A DNA stretch of 64,000 nt, taken from Pseudomonas peli (GTDB lineage Bacteria > Pseudomonadota > Gammaproteobacteria > Pseudomonadales > Pseudomonadaceae). The first letter of the stretch is position 1, and each line of letters starts with the position of its first letter. Made by a program: the position numbers and the translations under genes. Shown in pieces: positions 8,303-18,149 of this stretch. The DNA lies in contig NZ_FMTL01000001.1 of the NCBI RefSeq assembly GCF_900099645.1, positions 248,001-312,000 of the forward strand. Reading direction: 5' to 3'. The notes beneath the pieces are model-generated. The model was not told the DNA's origin, made no database searches, and saw nothing but the letters and a program-made list of their open reading frames with translations.

Positions 8303-10042
8303 ATGCGTGCCACTGCCTTTAATCAACGCCTGCTACGCGGCCAAGCGCCCTCCTACGAGCGCCTGCAGGCGCGCCTGGCCGAGGACCACAACGCCCCGCC
8401 CAGCCAACCGCAAGCGGTGCACTGCGGCTGGGGCCGCCTGCTGCTCGGCCACACCTACCCGGATGCTGCCGCCCTGGCCAGTGATCTGCTGACCGAGCAG
8501 CCCGGCGAGCGCGATATCGCGCTGTATGTCGCCGCGCCGCACCAGGTGCTCGCGCAAGCGCCGCAGCAGCTGTTTCTCGATCCGTCCGACACGCTGCGTC
8601 TGTGGTTTACCGACTACCGCCCGGCGCGCCGCGGTTTTCGCGGTTACCGAGTGCGCCGCGCACAGAATGCCGAGGACTGGCAGGCGATCAATGAGCTGTA
8701 TCAACTGCGCGGCATGCTGCCGATCGACCCTGGCAAACTCACTCCGCGCCACCTTGGTGGACCGGTGTACTGGCTGGCCGAGGATGAAGACAGCGGCGCG
8801 GTGATCGGCAGCGTGATGGGCCTTAACCACCACAAGGCTTATCAGGACCCGGACCACGGCAGCAGCCTGTGGTGCCTGGCGGTCGACCCACGCTGCAGCA
8901 GGCCAGGGGTTGGCGAAGTGCTGGTACGTCACCTGATCGAACACTTTATGAGCCGCGGCCTGAGCTACCTGGACCTGTCCGTGCTGCATGACAACGAACA
9001 GGCCAAGGGCCTGTATGCCAAGCTGGGCTTTCGCGAGCTGCAGACCTTCAGCATCAAGCGCAAAAACGGCATCAACGAAGCCCTCTTCCTCGGCCCTGGC
9101 CCGCATACACCGATGAACCCTTACGCGCGAATCATCGTTGATGAAGCGCTGCGACGCGGCATCGAAGTGCAGGTCGACGACGCCGACGCCGGGCTGTTCA
9201 CCTTGAGCCACGGCGGCCGGCGAATCCGCTGCCGGGAATCCCTGAGCGACCTGACCAGCGCGGTAAGCATGACCCTGTGTCAGGACAAGCGCCTGACCCA
9301 TCGCACTCTGGCTCGCGCTGGCTTGCACCTGCCCGCCCAGCGCCTGGCCGGCAGCGCCGAGGACAACGCCGCGTTTCTCGCCGAGCATGGCAGCCTGGTG
9401 GTCAAGCCGGTGGATGGCGAACAGGGCCAGGGCGTGGCGGTGGATCTGCGCACGCCGCTGGATGTGCAGGATGCCATCGAACGCGCCAGTACCTTCGACA
9501 GCCGCGTGCTGCTGGAAAGCTTTCACCCAGGCTTTGATCTGCGCATTCTGGTGATCGGCTTTGCCGTCGTGGCCGCCGCCATTCGCCGCCCGGCGGAAGT
9601 GATCGGTGATGGCCAGCACAGCATCGGCGAGCTGATCGACGCACAAAGCCGTCGTCGGCAAGCCGCCACCGAAGGCGAAAGCCGCATTCCCAAGGACGCT
9701 GAAACCCTGCGCACCCTGCATGCTGCCGGGGTCGATTACAGCAGCGTGCTGCCGGCCGGCCAACGCCTGGCCGTGCGTAAAACCGCCAATCTGCACACCG
9801 GCGGCAGCCTTGAAGACGTCACCGACATCCTCCACCCGGTGCTGGCCGATGCTGCAGTAAAAGCCGCCCGCGCCCTGGATATCCCGGTAGTCGGCCTCGA
9901 CCTGCTGGTGCCCGCTGCCGATCAACCCGAGTACGTGTTTATCGAAGCCAACGAGCGCGCCGGCCTGGCCAACCACCAGCCGCAACCCACGGCAGAGCGT
10001 TTTATCGACCTGCTGTTTCCATTGAGCCAAACGCCTAGCTAA
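8303..10042 (+). CDS. ngg: N-acetylglutaminylglutamine synthetase (GNAT + ATP-grasp)
   Basis: A two-domain enzyme of 579 residues that acetylates and ligates two glutamines. The N-terminal half holds a GNAT acetyltransferase fold, with the acetyl-CoA loop around residue 200 (RPGVGEVLVRHL) and the conserved NEQAKGLYAKLGF. The C-terminal half is an ATP-grasp ligase (VVKPVDGEQGQG at about 367; FIEANERAG near 546). The frame opens 11 codons earlier at 8270, but the ATG at 8303 has an AAAGGAAA box and begins the conserved N terminus, so it is preferred. It lies 88 bases after the amidotransferase gene and 61 bases before the M42 peptidase gene, as in other NAGGN loci. Confidence 0.92.
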   Translation: MRATAFNQRLLRGQAPSYERLQARLAEDHNAPPSQPQAVHCGWGRLLLGHTYPDAAALASDLLTEQPGERDIALYVAAPHQVLAQAPQQLFLDPSDTLRLWFTDYRPARRGFRGYRVRRAQNAEDWQAINELYQLRGMLPIDPGKLTPRHLGGPVYWLAEDEDSGAVIGSVMGLNHHKAYQDPDHGSSLWCLAVDPRCSRPGVGEVLVRHLIEHFMSRGLSYLDLSVLHDNEQAKGLYAKLGFRELQTFSIKRKNGINEALFLGPGPHTPMNPYARIIVDEALRRGIEVQVDDADAGLFTLSHGGRRIRCRESLSDLTSAVSMTLCQDKRLTHRTLARAGLHLPAQRLAGSAEDNAAFLAEHGSLVVKPVDGEQGQGVAVDLRTPLDVQDAIERASTFDSRVLLESFHPGFDLRILVIGFAVVAAAIRRPAEVIGDGQHSIGELIDAQSRRRQAATEGESRIPKDAETLRTLHAAGVDYSSVLPAGQRLAVRKTANLHTGGSLEDVTDILHPVLADAAVKAARALDIPVVGLDLLVPAADQPEYVFIEANERAGLANHQPQPTAERFIDLLFPLSQTPS

Positions 10043-10103
10043 CCCCTTCCCCAGCCCCTCTCCGGCAACGACTGAGGGGCGCAATCGCCGTAGAGGAGAC
10101 TCC

Positions 10104-11294
10104 ATGCAGCAACTCCCCGAACCCGACCTCGCCTATCTGCAGAAAGTGCTGTTGGAAATGCTCGCCATTCCCAGCCCCACCGGCTTTACCGACACCATCG
10201 TGCGCTACGTCGCCGAGCGTCTGGAGGAGATCGGCATCCCCTTCGAGATGACCCGCCGCGGCACCATTCGCGGCACCCTCAAAGGCAAGCAGAGCAGCCC
10301 GGACCGCGCGGTTTCGGCGCACCTGGACACCATTGGCGCGATCGTCCGCGAACTGCAGGACAACGGTCGCCTGGGCTTGGCCGCAGTCGGTTGCTGGTCG
10401 AGCCGTTTCGCCGAAGGCAGCCGTGTCAGCGTGTTTACCGACCAGGGCGTGATTCGCGGCAGCGTACTGCCGCTGATGGCCTCCGGGCATGCCTTCAACA
10501 CCGCCGTGGATCAATTGCCGATCAGCTGGGACCACGTCGAACTGCGCCTGGACGCCTACTGCAGCACTCGCGCCGACTGCGAATCACTGGGCATTTCGGT
10601 GGGTGATTTTGTCGCCTTCGACCCGCTGCCGGAATTCACCGAGAGTGGGCATATCAGCGCGCGTCACCTGGATGACAAAGCCGGCGTCGCGGCGCTGCTT
10701 ACCGCACTCAAGGCCATCAAAGAAAGCGGCCTGGAACCGGAGATCGACTGCCACCCGCTGTTTACCATCACCGAGGAAGTCGGTTCTGGTGCGGCAGCAG
10801 CCCTGCCCTGGGATGTCAGCGAATTTGTCGGTATCGACATCGCTCCGGTTGCGCCGGGCCAGCAGTCCAGCGAACACACCGTCAGCGTGGCCATGCAGGA
10901 TTCCGGCGGGCCTTACGACTATCACCTGTCACGCCAACTGCTGCGCCTGGCCAGCGAGAATGAAATCCCGGTACGTCGCGACTTGTTTCGCTACTACCAC
11001 AGCGACGCACAGTCGGCGGTCACCGCTGGCCACGACATCCGCACCGCCCTGCTGGCCTTCGGCTGCGACGCCACACACGGCTATGAACGTACGCATATCG
11101 ACAGCCTCAAATCCCTCAGCCGTTTGCTTGCCGCTTACGTGCTCAGCCCACCGGTATTCTCCAGCGATGCCCAGCCGGCGCAGGGCTCGCTAGATCGCTT
11201 CAGCCACCAACTGGAGCACGATGCCCAGATGGAAAGTGACACCCGTGTACCAACGGTTGACAGCTTATTGCGCCCCCGCGATCAGGACGCTTGA
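10104..11294 (+). CDS. NAGGN-system M42-family peptidase/hydrolase
   Basis: A 396-residue metallopeptidase-like protein of the M42/M20 type found with the NAGGN genes. Metal-site motifs are AHLDT at about 71-75, HLDDKAG near 188 and ITEEVGSG near 222. Its presumed role is turnover or recovery of the dipeptide osmolyte, but this is inferred from gene linkage and the exact reaction is not visible from sequence. A GGAG box precedes the ATG. It is the last gene of the operon. Confidence 0.87.
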   Translation: MQQLPEPDLAYLQKVLLEMLAIPSPTGFTDTIVRYVAERLEEIGIPFEMTRRGTIRGTLKGKQSSPDRAVSAHLDTIGAIVRELQDNGRLGLAAVGCWSSRFAEGSRVSVFTDQGVIRGSVLPLMASGHAFNTAVDQLPISWDHVELRLDAYCSTRADCESLGISVGDFVAFDPLPEFTESGHISARHLDDKAGVAALLTALKAIKESGLEPEIDCHPLFTITEEVGSGAAAALPWDVSEFVGIDIAPVAPGQQSSEHTVSVAMQDSGGPYDYHLSRQLLRLASENEIPVRRDLFRYYHSDAQSAVTAGHDIRTALLAFGCDATHGYERTHIDSLKSLSRLLAAYVLSPPVFSSDAQPAQGSLDRFSHQLEHDAQMESDTRVPTVDSLLRPRDQDA

Positions 11295-11374
11295 AGGGCC
11301 GCACGCATCCGGGCAAAGTGACAGCATGATGCGAGGCCGGATCTGGCCTCAGATAATAATATTGAGGTCGGTGA

Positions 11375-14128
11375 ATGCCTCGGATATGGCTGGCGTTGGT
11401 GCTGTTCTGGCTGTGTGGTCCGGCATGGGCGCTGCTGCCTGCCACACTGGACAGCGCCGATTTGCGCCTGTCACTCGGCCCATCCATGGCTTACCTGGAA
11501 GATTCGAAAGGCATGCTGAGCGCCGAACAGGTCGGCGCGCTCAGCGATGAGCGTTTTACACCTGTCAACGGCGATCACGCCAACCTCGGCAAAAATGATT
11601 CGATCTGGTGGTTCAAGGTACGTCTGAACAACCGCCTGGCACAGGACCTGGCCGGCTACCTGGAAGTCAATTACCCCTTACTGGACCACCTGCAGGTCTA
11701 CCTGCGCCACGCTGATGGTCAGTGGCAGATGCAGGAAAGCGGCGACCGCTTTGCCTTCTCCCAGCGCCCTGTGCAGGTGCGCAACTTCTGGTTTCCACTG
11801 GAGCTGACACCCGGTGACAGCACCTTGCTGGTACGGGTCGAGACCACCAGCACGATCTTTATGCCGCTGTTCTTCAGCACCTACCAAGCCAGCGCGGCCG
11901 CCCAGGAAAACCTCATGGGGTTCAATGGCGCGTTCTATGGCGTGCTGTTTGCGATGTTCTGCTACAACCTGTTCCTGTTTATCTCACTGCGCGAGTCGGC
12001 CTACCTCTGGTACCTGGCCTACAACCTCAACGTCGGCCTGCTGGCCGCCTGCTTCGACGGCATGCTGTTCAAGCTACTGCCCGAGCATGTGGTGTTCCAA
12101 TCGGTGAGCATCTACATCCTGATGTACCTGCATTGCCTGACCGCCATTCAATTCAGCCGCCACTTCCTGCATGCGCCGCAGTACTTTCCACGCCTGGACA
12201 CTGGCCTGCGCTTATTGATGCTGGCTTGCGCAGGCTGCCTGCTGTCGGTGCCGCTGATCGGCTTCAACGCATGGAATATTCTGGCTAGCGTCACGGTCTC
12301 GCTGGTGTCACTGGTCTTGCTGCTCACCGGGGTCTATGTCTGGCGGCGCGGTGTACGTTACGGCTCTTATTACACGCTGGCCTGGGCTATCCTGCTGTTC
12401 GCCTTTATTCAAGCCACCACTGGCTCACTGGGCCTGGAAGTGCTGGGTGTATTCGGCGCAACGGTGGTGAAAATCGGCGTAACCATCGAGCTGATCACCC
12501 TGTCCATCGGCCTGGCAGACCGCATCAACCTGCTCAAGGAAGAAGGCTTCCAGTCGCGCCGCGCCGCCGAGCAGGCGGAAATCGAAAACCTGGCCAAGAG
12601 CCGCTTTCTGGCCAAGATGAGCCACGAAATCCGCACTCCGCTCAACGGCGTTCTGGGCATGCTGCAGCTGCTCAAGGAAACGCCGCTGGATCGCAGCCAG
12701 CGCTTCTATGTCGACACCATTTCCAGCTCCGGCAGCTCGCTGATGGCAGTGATCAACGACATCCTCGATTACGCGCGCATCGAGTCCGGCAAGCTCAGCC
12801 TGGAACATATCGAATTCGATCTGGAAGAGCTGATTTCCGACACCCTCAGCCTGTTCACCGGGCAAGCCCTGGACAAGCGCCTGCGCCTCTACGTCAGCCT
12901 GGAAAGCGGCGTACCACGCCGCGCTCAGGGCGACCCGACGCGGCTCAAGCAGGTGCTAATGAACCTGCTCAGCAACGCCCTGAAATTCACCGCAGAAGGC
13001 CACGTGGCGCTGAATGTCTGCCGGCGCAATGATTCCCAGGGCAAACCGCATCTGGTGTTCGCCATCAGCGACAGCGGCATTGGCATCAGTGACACTGCCC
13101 TGACCCAATTGTTCGAATCCTTCGCCCAGGGTGACTCCAGCACCACCCGCCGTTACGGCGGCAGTGGCCTGGGTCTGGCGATCAGCAAGGAGCTGGTGGA
13201 AATGATGGGCGGCCGTATCGAGGTGCAGAGCACCCTCGGCCAGGGCACGCGCTTTGCCTTCGATGTTCCGCAAAGCGCTGACGAATTCCCGACTGACCCA
13301 CTGCACGAGCTACTCAAGGGCCGCACCGCTCTGCTGACGTCACTCGACGGTCTCGGCCTCGATGCCTTGAGCCGTTTGCTGGGACGCTGGGGCATGCGCA
13401 CCGAGCGCTGCCAGAACCCGGAAACCCTGCAAGGCTACCTGGAAGACTTCTCCGCCCCGCCACTGCTGGTGCTGATGGCCCCCTGGCCGGGTAGCATTCA
13501 GCACTGGCTGGATTCGCTGCGTCCACTGCTGCAACCTGGGCAACGCGTGCTGTTGCTCTGCGCGCCCGAACACTGTCAGCAACTGCCCAGCTCCGCCGGC
13601 CTGCGCCTGCTCGGCCTACCTCAGCCGCTGGCCATCAACGCCCTGCGCAGCGCCCTACTCGAACTGTACGAAGAGCCGCGTATCGTGGAAATCCAACCGC
13701 AACCCAAAACCCACACAGATACAGGCACCGCGCCTTGCATCCTGGTGGCCGAAGATAACCCCGTGAACCAGCTGGTGGTGCAGGGCTTTCTGAAAAAGCG
13801 TGGCTATAACGTGCGCCTGGTGACCAATGGCCTGGCTGCACTGAATGAGTACCAACGCGACCCCAATGCCACGCAACTGATTCTGATGGACTGCGAAATG
13901 CCAGAGATGGACGGTTTCGAAGCCACGCGGCAAATCCGTCGCCTGGAGCGTCAGTACAACCTGCCAGCCGTACCGATCATCGCCCTGACCGCCCATATCC
14001 TGGATGAGCACCGCCAGCATGGCGCTGATGCAGGCATGAATGACTTCCTCGGCAAGCCCCTGGACAGTGCCAAGCTGTACAGCACCCTGGAAGCGTATCT
14101 GCAGCCTGCAGAGCCGTACGTTCAGTAG
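11375..14128 (+). CDS. 7TMR-DISM hybrid sensor histidine kinase
   Basis: A 917-residue membrane-bound hybrid kinase. A signal peptide (residues 1-20) leads to a periplasmic 7TMR-DISMED2-type carbohydrate-binding-like domain (to about 180), seven membrane helices (about 185-385), a short coiled coil, a HisKA domain with phospho-acceptor H417 ([12 protein letters not shown]), a HATPase domain (N box around 530, [18 protein letters not shown]), then a degenerate receiver-like region (about 650-765) and a true receiver (about 788-905) with phospho-acceptor D839 ([11 protein letters not shown]). Its ligand and output are unknown. It follows the NAGGN operon by 80 bases with a GAGG box of its own, and the same neighbourhood is, as far as I recall, seen in other pseudomonads. 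No response regulator or Hpt gene lies next to it. Confidence 0.9.
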   Translation: MPRIWLALVLFWLCGPAWALLPATLDSADLRLSLGPSMAYLEDSKGMLSAEQVGALSDERFTPVNGDHANLGKNDSIWWFKVRLNNRLAQDLAGYLEVNYPLLDHLQVYLRHADGQWQMQESGDRFAFSQRPVQVRNFWFPLELTPGDSTLLVRVETTSTIFMPLFFSTYQASAAAQENLMGFNGAFYGVLFAMFCYNLFLFISLRESAYLWYLAYNLNVGLLAACFDGMLFKLLPEHVVFQSVSIYILMYLHCLTAIQFSRHFLHAPQYFPRLDTGLRLLMLACAGCLLSVPLIGFNAWNILASVTVSLVSLVLLLTGVYVWRRGVRYGSYYTLAWAILLFAFIQATTGSLGLEVLGVFGATVVKIGVTIELITLSIGLADRINLLKEEGFQSRRAAEQAEIENLAKSRFLAKMSHEIRTPLNGVLGMLQLLKETPLDRSQRFYVDTISSSGSSLMAVINDILDYARIESGKLSLEHIEFDLEELISDTLSLFTGQALDKRLRLYVSLESGVPRRAQGDPTRLKQVLMNLLSNALKFTAEGHVALNVCRRNDSQGKPHLVFAISDSGIGISDTALTQLFESFAQGDSSTTRRYGGSGLGLAISKELVEMMGGRIEVQSTLGQGTRFAFDVPQSADEFPTDPLHELLKGRTALLTSLDGLGLDALSRLLGRWGMRTERCQNPETLQGYLEDFSAPPLLVLMAPWPGSIQHWLDSLRPLLQPGQRVLLLCAPEHCQQLPSSAGLRLLGLPQPLAINALRSALLELYEEPRIVEIQPQPKTHTDTGTAPCILVAEDNPVNQLVVQGFLKKRGYNVRLVTNGLAALNEYQRDPNATQLILMDCEMPEMDGFEATRQIRRLERQYNLPAVPIIALTAHILDEHRQHGADAGMNDFLGKPLDSAKLYSTLEAYLQPAEPYVQ

Positions 14129-14296
14129 CGGCGCGGCAGACATGCACACGCAGAGCCCTGTGAATCGCCCCTGAGATCGTGCTCAAGGGTGTTAGTCACA
14201 AGCGGCTTTTCAAGGCAGTTTTTAACGCAGCACTCCCAACGTAGGTAATTTCCCAACGGCCTGCTAGCATCCGCGCTGCGCTCTGGAGGCCTTACC

Positions 14297-14545
14297 GTGC
14301 TGATCCCTTATCACCTGCTCGAAGCTGACACCCTGACCCGCCTGATCGAAGACTTCGTTACCCGCGACGGCACCGACAATGGCGACGAGACTCCACTGGA
14401 TACGCGTATCGAACGGGTACGCCACGCGCTGAGCAAGGGCCAGGCAGTGATTGTGTTTGATGCGGAAAGCCAGCAATGCCAGCTGGCGCTGAAGCGCGAT
14501 GTACCGAAAGAGTGGCTGGATGCGCTTGAGGGTCTTGAAGACTAA
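14297..14545 (+). CDS. YheU-family small protein
   Basis: An 82-residue protein starting at GTG, with a TGGAGG box seven bases upstream. It begins MLIPYHLLEADTLTRLIEDF and contains the ALSKGQAVIVFD stretch typical of the YheU/UPF0270 family. The family is widespread in gammaproteobacteria and has no established function. It lies alone between the hybrid kinase and a convergent gene. Confidence 0.85.
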   Translation: MLIPYHLLEADTLTRLIEDFVTRDGTDNGDETPLDTRIERVRHALSKGQAVIVFDAESQQCQLALKRDVPKEWLDALEGLED

Positions 14546-14560
14546 GTAGCATGTGGCCGG

Positions 14561-14989
14561 CTACCCTCGCAGGCCGCCCTCGCGCTCCCAGGCGCAACGC
14601 ACGCGCAACTCACCTTCCTGCGGGCTGTGGAAGCCACTGTCGGACTCCCAGCGAAAGGTGTGCGTGCCGTTCAGCTCGGTTTCCAGGTGCACCACCGCAC
14701 TGGCCCAGTACAGACGCTTGAGCAGCGCCTCGAACTGCTTGATCCACAGGCTCCACTCATACTCCACCGTACGGTAGCTGGCACCGAAGTGGATCACTTG
14801 GGTCTGGTACAAGCCATCGCCCGGTTGTTCACAACAGGCGAACATCTCACGCCCGAGAAAGCTCCAGGCATCGCCGGCCGGTAGCTCATCGAGCACTTGC
14901 CGATTGATTTCACGGCGCAGTCGACTCTCCGCCGGACTGTCCGATGGCCAGTCTCGGATGCAACCATAAACGATGGATTCGGACTCCAC
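14561..14989 (-). CDS. Conserved-looking protein of unknown function
   Basis: I do not recognise this 142-residue protein. The GTG at 14989 is preferred over an upstream ATG at 15010 because GGAG stands just before it and the protein then starts MESESIVYGCIRDWP, a plausible conserved start. It has no signal peptide or membrane segment, is rich in aromatic residues (Trp, Phe, Tyr) and carries two cysteines in FACCEQPGDG. It is convergent with the YheU-family gene and has typical Pseudomonas codon usage, so it is probably a real gene. Confidence 0.65.
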   Translation of the reverse strand: MESESIVYGCIRDWPSDSPAESRLRREINRQVLDELPAGDAWSFLGREMFACCEQPGDGLYQTQVIHFGASYRTVEYEWSLWIKQFEALLKRLYWASAVVHLETELNGTHTFRWESDSGFHSPQEGELRVRCAWEREGGLRG

Positions 14990-15099
14990 GCAGGCACTCC
15001 AGCAAATCAAGGCTGCCTTCTATCACAGCCGTCCAGAGCAAGGAAGGAACTACTGCCAAATAAGCGTCATTGCAGTGGCATAGCGACGCCTAGGCGGCG

Positions 15100-16266
15100 T
15101 CAGCTACAGGCACTCTTAGGCCCGCGCCGCATCATCCAGGCCAGCACCGTCATCAGCACCGCAAGCCCGGTAAGCACCATAAACGGCAACTGGTAGTTAC
15201 CCGCCAGATCGCGCGCCAACCCGGTCAATACCGGTGTCAAACAAGCAATGCTGTATCCCATGCACAGCATCATCGCCGTCCAGCGGCTTACCGCCAGTGG
15301 CGATCCCGCCTCGTACAACGGCAGCACCAGCGACAAGGCAAACGAGCCGCCTAAACCAAAGCCGATGGTCACGGCCCAGAGTTCAGGCAGCACGGTCGGT
15401 TGGAAGGTAATCATCGCCAAGCTGATCGACGACAGCAGCCCGCAGCCGACCAGCAGCAGGTAACGGTTCTTGAACCGCTGCGCCAACCAGGGCAACAGAA
15501 ATGAGCTGGGCAGTCCCATCAGCATCGACACACTGAACAGACTATTGCTGTGCATCAGGCTCAACCCGGCTTCGTTGTAACGCGCTACGGCCCAGGTGGC
15601 GAGGGCATAAAACAAGCCGGCTTGGATGGCAAAAAATGCACTGATCAACCAGGCCCGTGGCTGCCGCCAAGGCAAGCCGGTGCCACCCTCTTCGCTTTCG
15701 GCTTCGACGCGGTTAGGCAGGAACAGCCACAGCAGCAAACCGACGACCGCCGGTAGCGCCCAGATGGCCAGGCCATAGGTCCAGTCATTCGCCAACCACT
15801 GGGTAGCCGGGATCGTCAGTACTGCACCGCCCGCACCGCCAATCGCCATGCTCAGCGAATACCAGCCCACCACGCTGCCCATCCGCCCAGCGAAGTGGCG
15901 CTTGATGAACCCCGATAACAAAGGCCCCGCAACAGCGATAGCTGCGCCCAGCAGCACCGCACTGCCAATCAGAATTACGCTGGCATGCCCTACCGCACGC
16001 AGCAACAGCGCCACAGCAATAACCGCCAGACACAGGGCAATGGTACGTTCGAGCCCCAGGCGCATCGCCAGACGCGGCGCAAAAGGCGCGAGCAAACCCA
16101 TGCATAACACGGGAAGCGCAGTAGTAAGGCTGATCAGGCTGCGGCTCAAGGCCAGTTCTTCAGCAATCCGCTCAATCAGCGGTGCCAGGGAAGTGATACC
16201 GGGCCGCAAGTTGATTGCAGCCAGGATCAGGCCCAGCAACAGCAGGGCCCGCGGAAAAGGTTTCAC
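15100..16266 (-). CDS. CynX/NimT-type MFS transporter
   Basis: A 388-residue membrane protein with about 12 helices. The first helix is followed by NLRPGITSLAPLI, a signature of the CynX/NimT (cyanate/nitroimidazole-type) branch of the major facilitator superfamily. The substrate cannot be deduced. The frame stays open to an ATG at 16308, but the GTG at 16266 is preferred: the extra 14 residues are arginine- and cysteine-rich, unlike the family, and they fall over a perfect 8-bp hairpin (16285-16306) that looks like an intergenic structure. A GATGGA sequence could serve as a weak ribosome-binding site. Confidence 0.82.
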   Translation of the reverse strand: MKPFPRALLLLGLILAAINLRPGITSLAPLIERIAEELALSRSLISLTTALPVLCMGLLAPFAPRLAMRLGLERTIALCLAVIAVALLLRAVGHASVILIGSAVLLGAAIAVAGPLLSGFIKRHFAGRMGSVVGWYSLSMAIGGAGGAVLTIPATQWLANDWTYGLAIWALPAVVGLLLWLFLPNRVEAESEEGGTGLPWRQPRAWLISAFFAIQAGLFYALATWAVARYNEAGLSLMHSNSLFSVSMLMGLPSSFLLPWLAQRFKNRYLLLVGCGLLSSISLAMITFQPTVLPELWAVTIGFGLGGSFALSLVLPLYEAGSPLAVSRWTAMMLCMGYSIACLTPVLTGLARDLAGNYQLPFMVLTGLAVLMTVLAWMMRRGPKSACS

Positions 16267-16284
16267 AGTAAATCCATCAGTTTC

Positions 16285-16306
16285 GCGGCCATGCCGACAT
16301 GGCCGC
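16285..16306 (-). terminator. Hairpin after the short-chain dehydrogenase gene
   Basis: GCGGCCAT and ATGGCCGC form a perfect 8-bp stem with a 6-base loop between the dehydrogenase gene and the transporter gene. There is no T tract, so termination is only a possibility. Confidence 0.35.
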
Positions 16307-16394
16307 AAACCTTAGAGCGCAAGTTCACACCAGACAAGCCCTAAGCGGGATAAAGTTGACCAATAAATCAGCAATTAGAGCGCTACAGGTCAAA

Positions 16395-17201
16395 TTACTT
16401 GGTGCGCGGTGCACGCATCTTGTCAGCCATGGCTGTCATTTCGTTATAGAGCAACTGCGGGTTCTTCTGCTTCAACGCCCAAGCCATACGGCCCTGTTCG
16501 TGAGGCAGAATCATGAACTCGCCTTTGCCGATTTCCTGGTAGATGTAATCGGCAATATCGGCAGCACTGATCGGTGAGCTTTCCAGCAGCTTGCCCACCT
16601 GCGCTTTCATCGCTGGCGTAGGACCGCGGAAGGAATCCAGCAGGTTGGTCTGGAAGAACGAAGGGCACACCACATGCACGCTGACTTCATGCAGCTTCAG
16701 CTCGATCAACAAGCTTTCCGACAGCGCCACAACTCCGGCCTTGGCCACGTTGTAGTTACTCATGGCCGGGCCCTGCATCAAGGCTGCCATGGAGGCAATA
16801 TTGACGATTTTGCCTTTGCTCTTTTCCAGTAACGGCAGGAAGGCCTTACAGCCCTTGACCACACCCATCAGGTTGATCGCGATCTGCCAGTCCCAATCTT
16901 CAAGCGACAACTCGCTAAAAAACCCGCCAGAGGCTACACCGGCGTTGTTGACGATCACATCGATGCCGCCGAGCTTCTCCTCACAGGCCTGGGCAAACGC
17001 AGTCAGCTGGCTGTAATCACGTACATCACAACGCTGGGTAAAGCCATCGCCACCCGCCTCACGAACCATCTGCAGGGTTTCCGCCAGGCCCGGCTCGTTG
17101 ACATCCGACAGTGCCAACTGCCAGCCCTCACGCGCCCAACGCAGGGCCATCTCACGCCCCAAACCCGAACCCGCGCCGGTGATCATCATGCGATTTTGCA
17201 T
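16395..17201 (-). CDS. Short-chain dehydrogenase/reductase (SDR)
   Basis: A 268-residue classical SDR. The cofactor motif TGAGSGLG is at 8-15, NNAG near 89, and the catalytic Tyr/Lys pair is Y150/K154 (YNVAK). An acidic or polar residue pattern after the second strand (SDVNE) suggests NAD preference. Substrate unknown. It has a long C-terminal extension typical of SDRs annotated in fatty-acid or cell-surface metabolism, but no specific role can be assigned. It is upstream of the transporter gene on the same strand. Confidence 0.87.
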   Translation of the reverse strand: MQNRMMITGAGSGLGREMALRWAREGWQLALSDVNEPGLAETLQMVREAGGDGFTQRCDVRDYSQLTAFAQACEEKLGGIDVIVNNAGVASGGFFSELSLEDWDWQIAINLMGVVKGCKAFLPLLEKSKGKIVNIASMAALMQGPAMSNYNVAKAGVVALSESLLIELKLHEVSVHVVCPSFFQTNLLDSFRGPTPAMKAQVGKLLESSPISAADIADYIYQEIGKGEFMILPHEQGRMAWALKQKNPQLLYNEMTAMADKMRAPRTK

Positions 17202-17306
17202 AGGAAAGCTGCCTTGTGCTGCTGTGATTGATGGAGCCAGTGTAGCCGGGTAAATTATCTTGCCCGTATACCATCATCCATCTGAATAAGGCGGCCTAAG
17301 CTCAAC

Positions 17307-17678
17307 TCACGGCCGCTGCCAGCGCTGCCACAGCAACACGCCATAAATCAGCGCATTGAACAGCAGAACAAACACCCCCAAACCAATCTGAATCTGCGGC
17401 GTCAGCCCAGCCGGGTAGATGATCGACAGCAAATAGTGCTCAACAAAGCCACCGCTGTACCCCGCCTGCCCTGCAGCCAGACGCAGGCTGTGTTCCAGCG
17501 GCGTCAGCGGACAAGGCCAATTCATCAACTCCACCAACACACCCCATAAGGCTGCTGGCACATGCAACCAAACCAACCCGTGCCAACGCCACACCAGCAA
17601 GCCGCCCAACACCGCAAATAGAATAAACAGCAGATGAAAGACCACCACCGCATCTGCCGCCACTGCCAACCAAACCAT
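17307..17678 (-). CDS. DUF2784 family membrane protein
   Basis: A 123-residue protein with four predicted membrane helices and the family pattern HLLFILFAVLGGLLVWR, then ELMNWPCPLTPLEHSLR and YPAGLTP. This is the DUF2784 family of small inner-membrane proteins with no known role. A GAGG box precedes the ATG. Confidence 0.85.
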   Translation of the reverse strand: MVWLAVAADAVVVFHLLFILFAVLGGLLVWRWHGLVWLHVPAALWGVLVELMNWPCPLTPLEHSLRLAAGQAGYSGGFVEHYLLSIIYPAGLTPQIQIGLGVFVLLFNALIYGVLLWQRWQRP

Positions 17679-17756
17679 AACGCGCCTCGCAATTAATCCT
17701 CAGCCCCATTGTTTCCGCATAACACGCAAACAGTATTAAAAACCTGATCGTCAGAA

Positions 17757-17785
17757 AGCAAAAAGGCCGGTTAATAACCGGCCTT
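17757..17785 (-). terminator. Rho-independent terminator of the comEA-like gene
   Basis: On the minus strand AAGGCCGGTT and AACCGGCCTT form a 10-bp stem with a 3-base loop, followed by a TTTTT run. It begins 20 bases after the comEA-like stop codon. Confidence 0.85.
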
Positions 17786-17805
17786 AATTCAAACTACTGA
17801 ACGCG

Positions 17806-18129
17806 TTAGTTAATACTCAACTTGTCGCGATTCTTCTCCAGCGTTGCCTCGCCGATACCCTTGACCTCTAGCAACTCATCCACTGAAGCAAAGTCGCCGT
17901 GTTCATCACGGTAAGCAACAATCGCCTGCACCTTCACCTCACCAATCCCCAACAGCTCACGCTGCAAGGTGGCAGCATCAGCCGTATTGAGATTAATTTT
18001 CCCGACCGGGGCCACTTCGGCTGTTTCAACTACGGGTGCCGACTGGGTGTTTGTTTCAGCAGCGGAAACCTCAAAGGATATAGAGGCAAGAATAGCGAAC
18101 AGCAGAGAGAAAAGTTTGGCTTTTAGCAT
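17806..18129 (-). CDS. ComEA-like helix-hairpin-helix protein
   Basis: A 107-residue exported protein: signal peptide to about residue 23 (ends SAAE), a short linker, and a C-terminal double helix-hairpin-helix domain (INLNTADAATLQRELLGIGEVKVQAI, then LLEVKGIGEATLEKN) as in the periplasmic DNA-binding protein ComEA. The ATG at 18129 is chosen over an upstream frame because AAAGGA lies eight bases before it. A ComEA-like gene next to wbpM is, from memory, also the P. aeruginosa arrangement. An IS5-family element is inserted 20 bases upstream of its start, between the gene and its probable promoter, so expression may be altered. Confidence 0.88.
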   Translation of the reverse strand: MLKAKLFSLLFAILASISFEVSAAETNTQSAPVVETAEVAPVGKINLNTADAATLQRELLGIGEVKVQAIVAYRDEHGDFASVDELLEVKGIGEATLEKNRDKLSIN

Positions 18130-18145
18130 GTAGTGCATCCTTTCG

Positions 18146-18149
18146 TTAG
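18146..18149. repeat. Left copy of 4-bp target-site duplication (TTAG)
   Basis: TTAG abuts the left end of the IS element and recurs at 19342-19345 at its right end. TTAG fits the YTAR target preference of IS5-group elements. Confidence 0.75.

Noticed and set aside
8333-10105. 590-residue open frame antisense to ngg
   Set aside because: High-GC codon shadow: it lies entirely opposite a well-supported gene, has no recognisable domain, and its amino-acid mix (many Gln, His, Ala) is typical of shadow frames.
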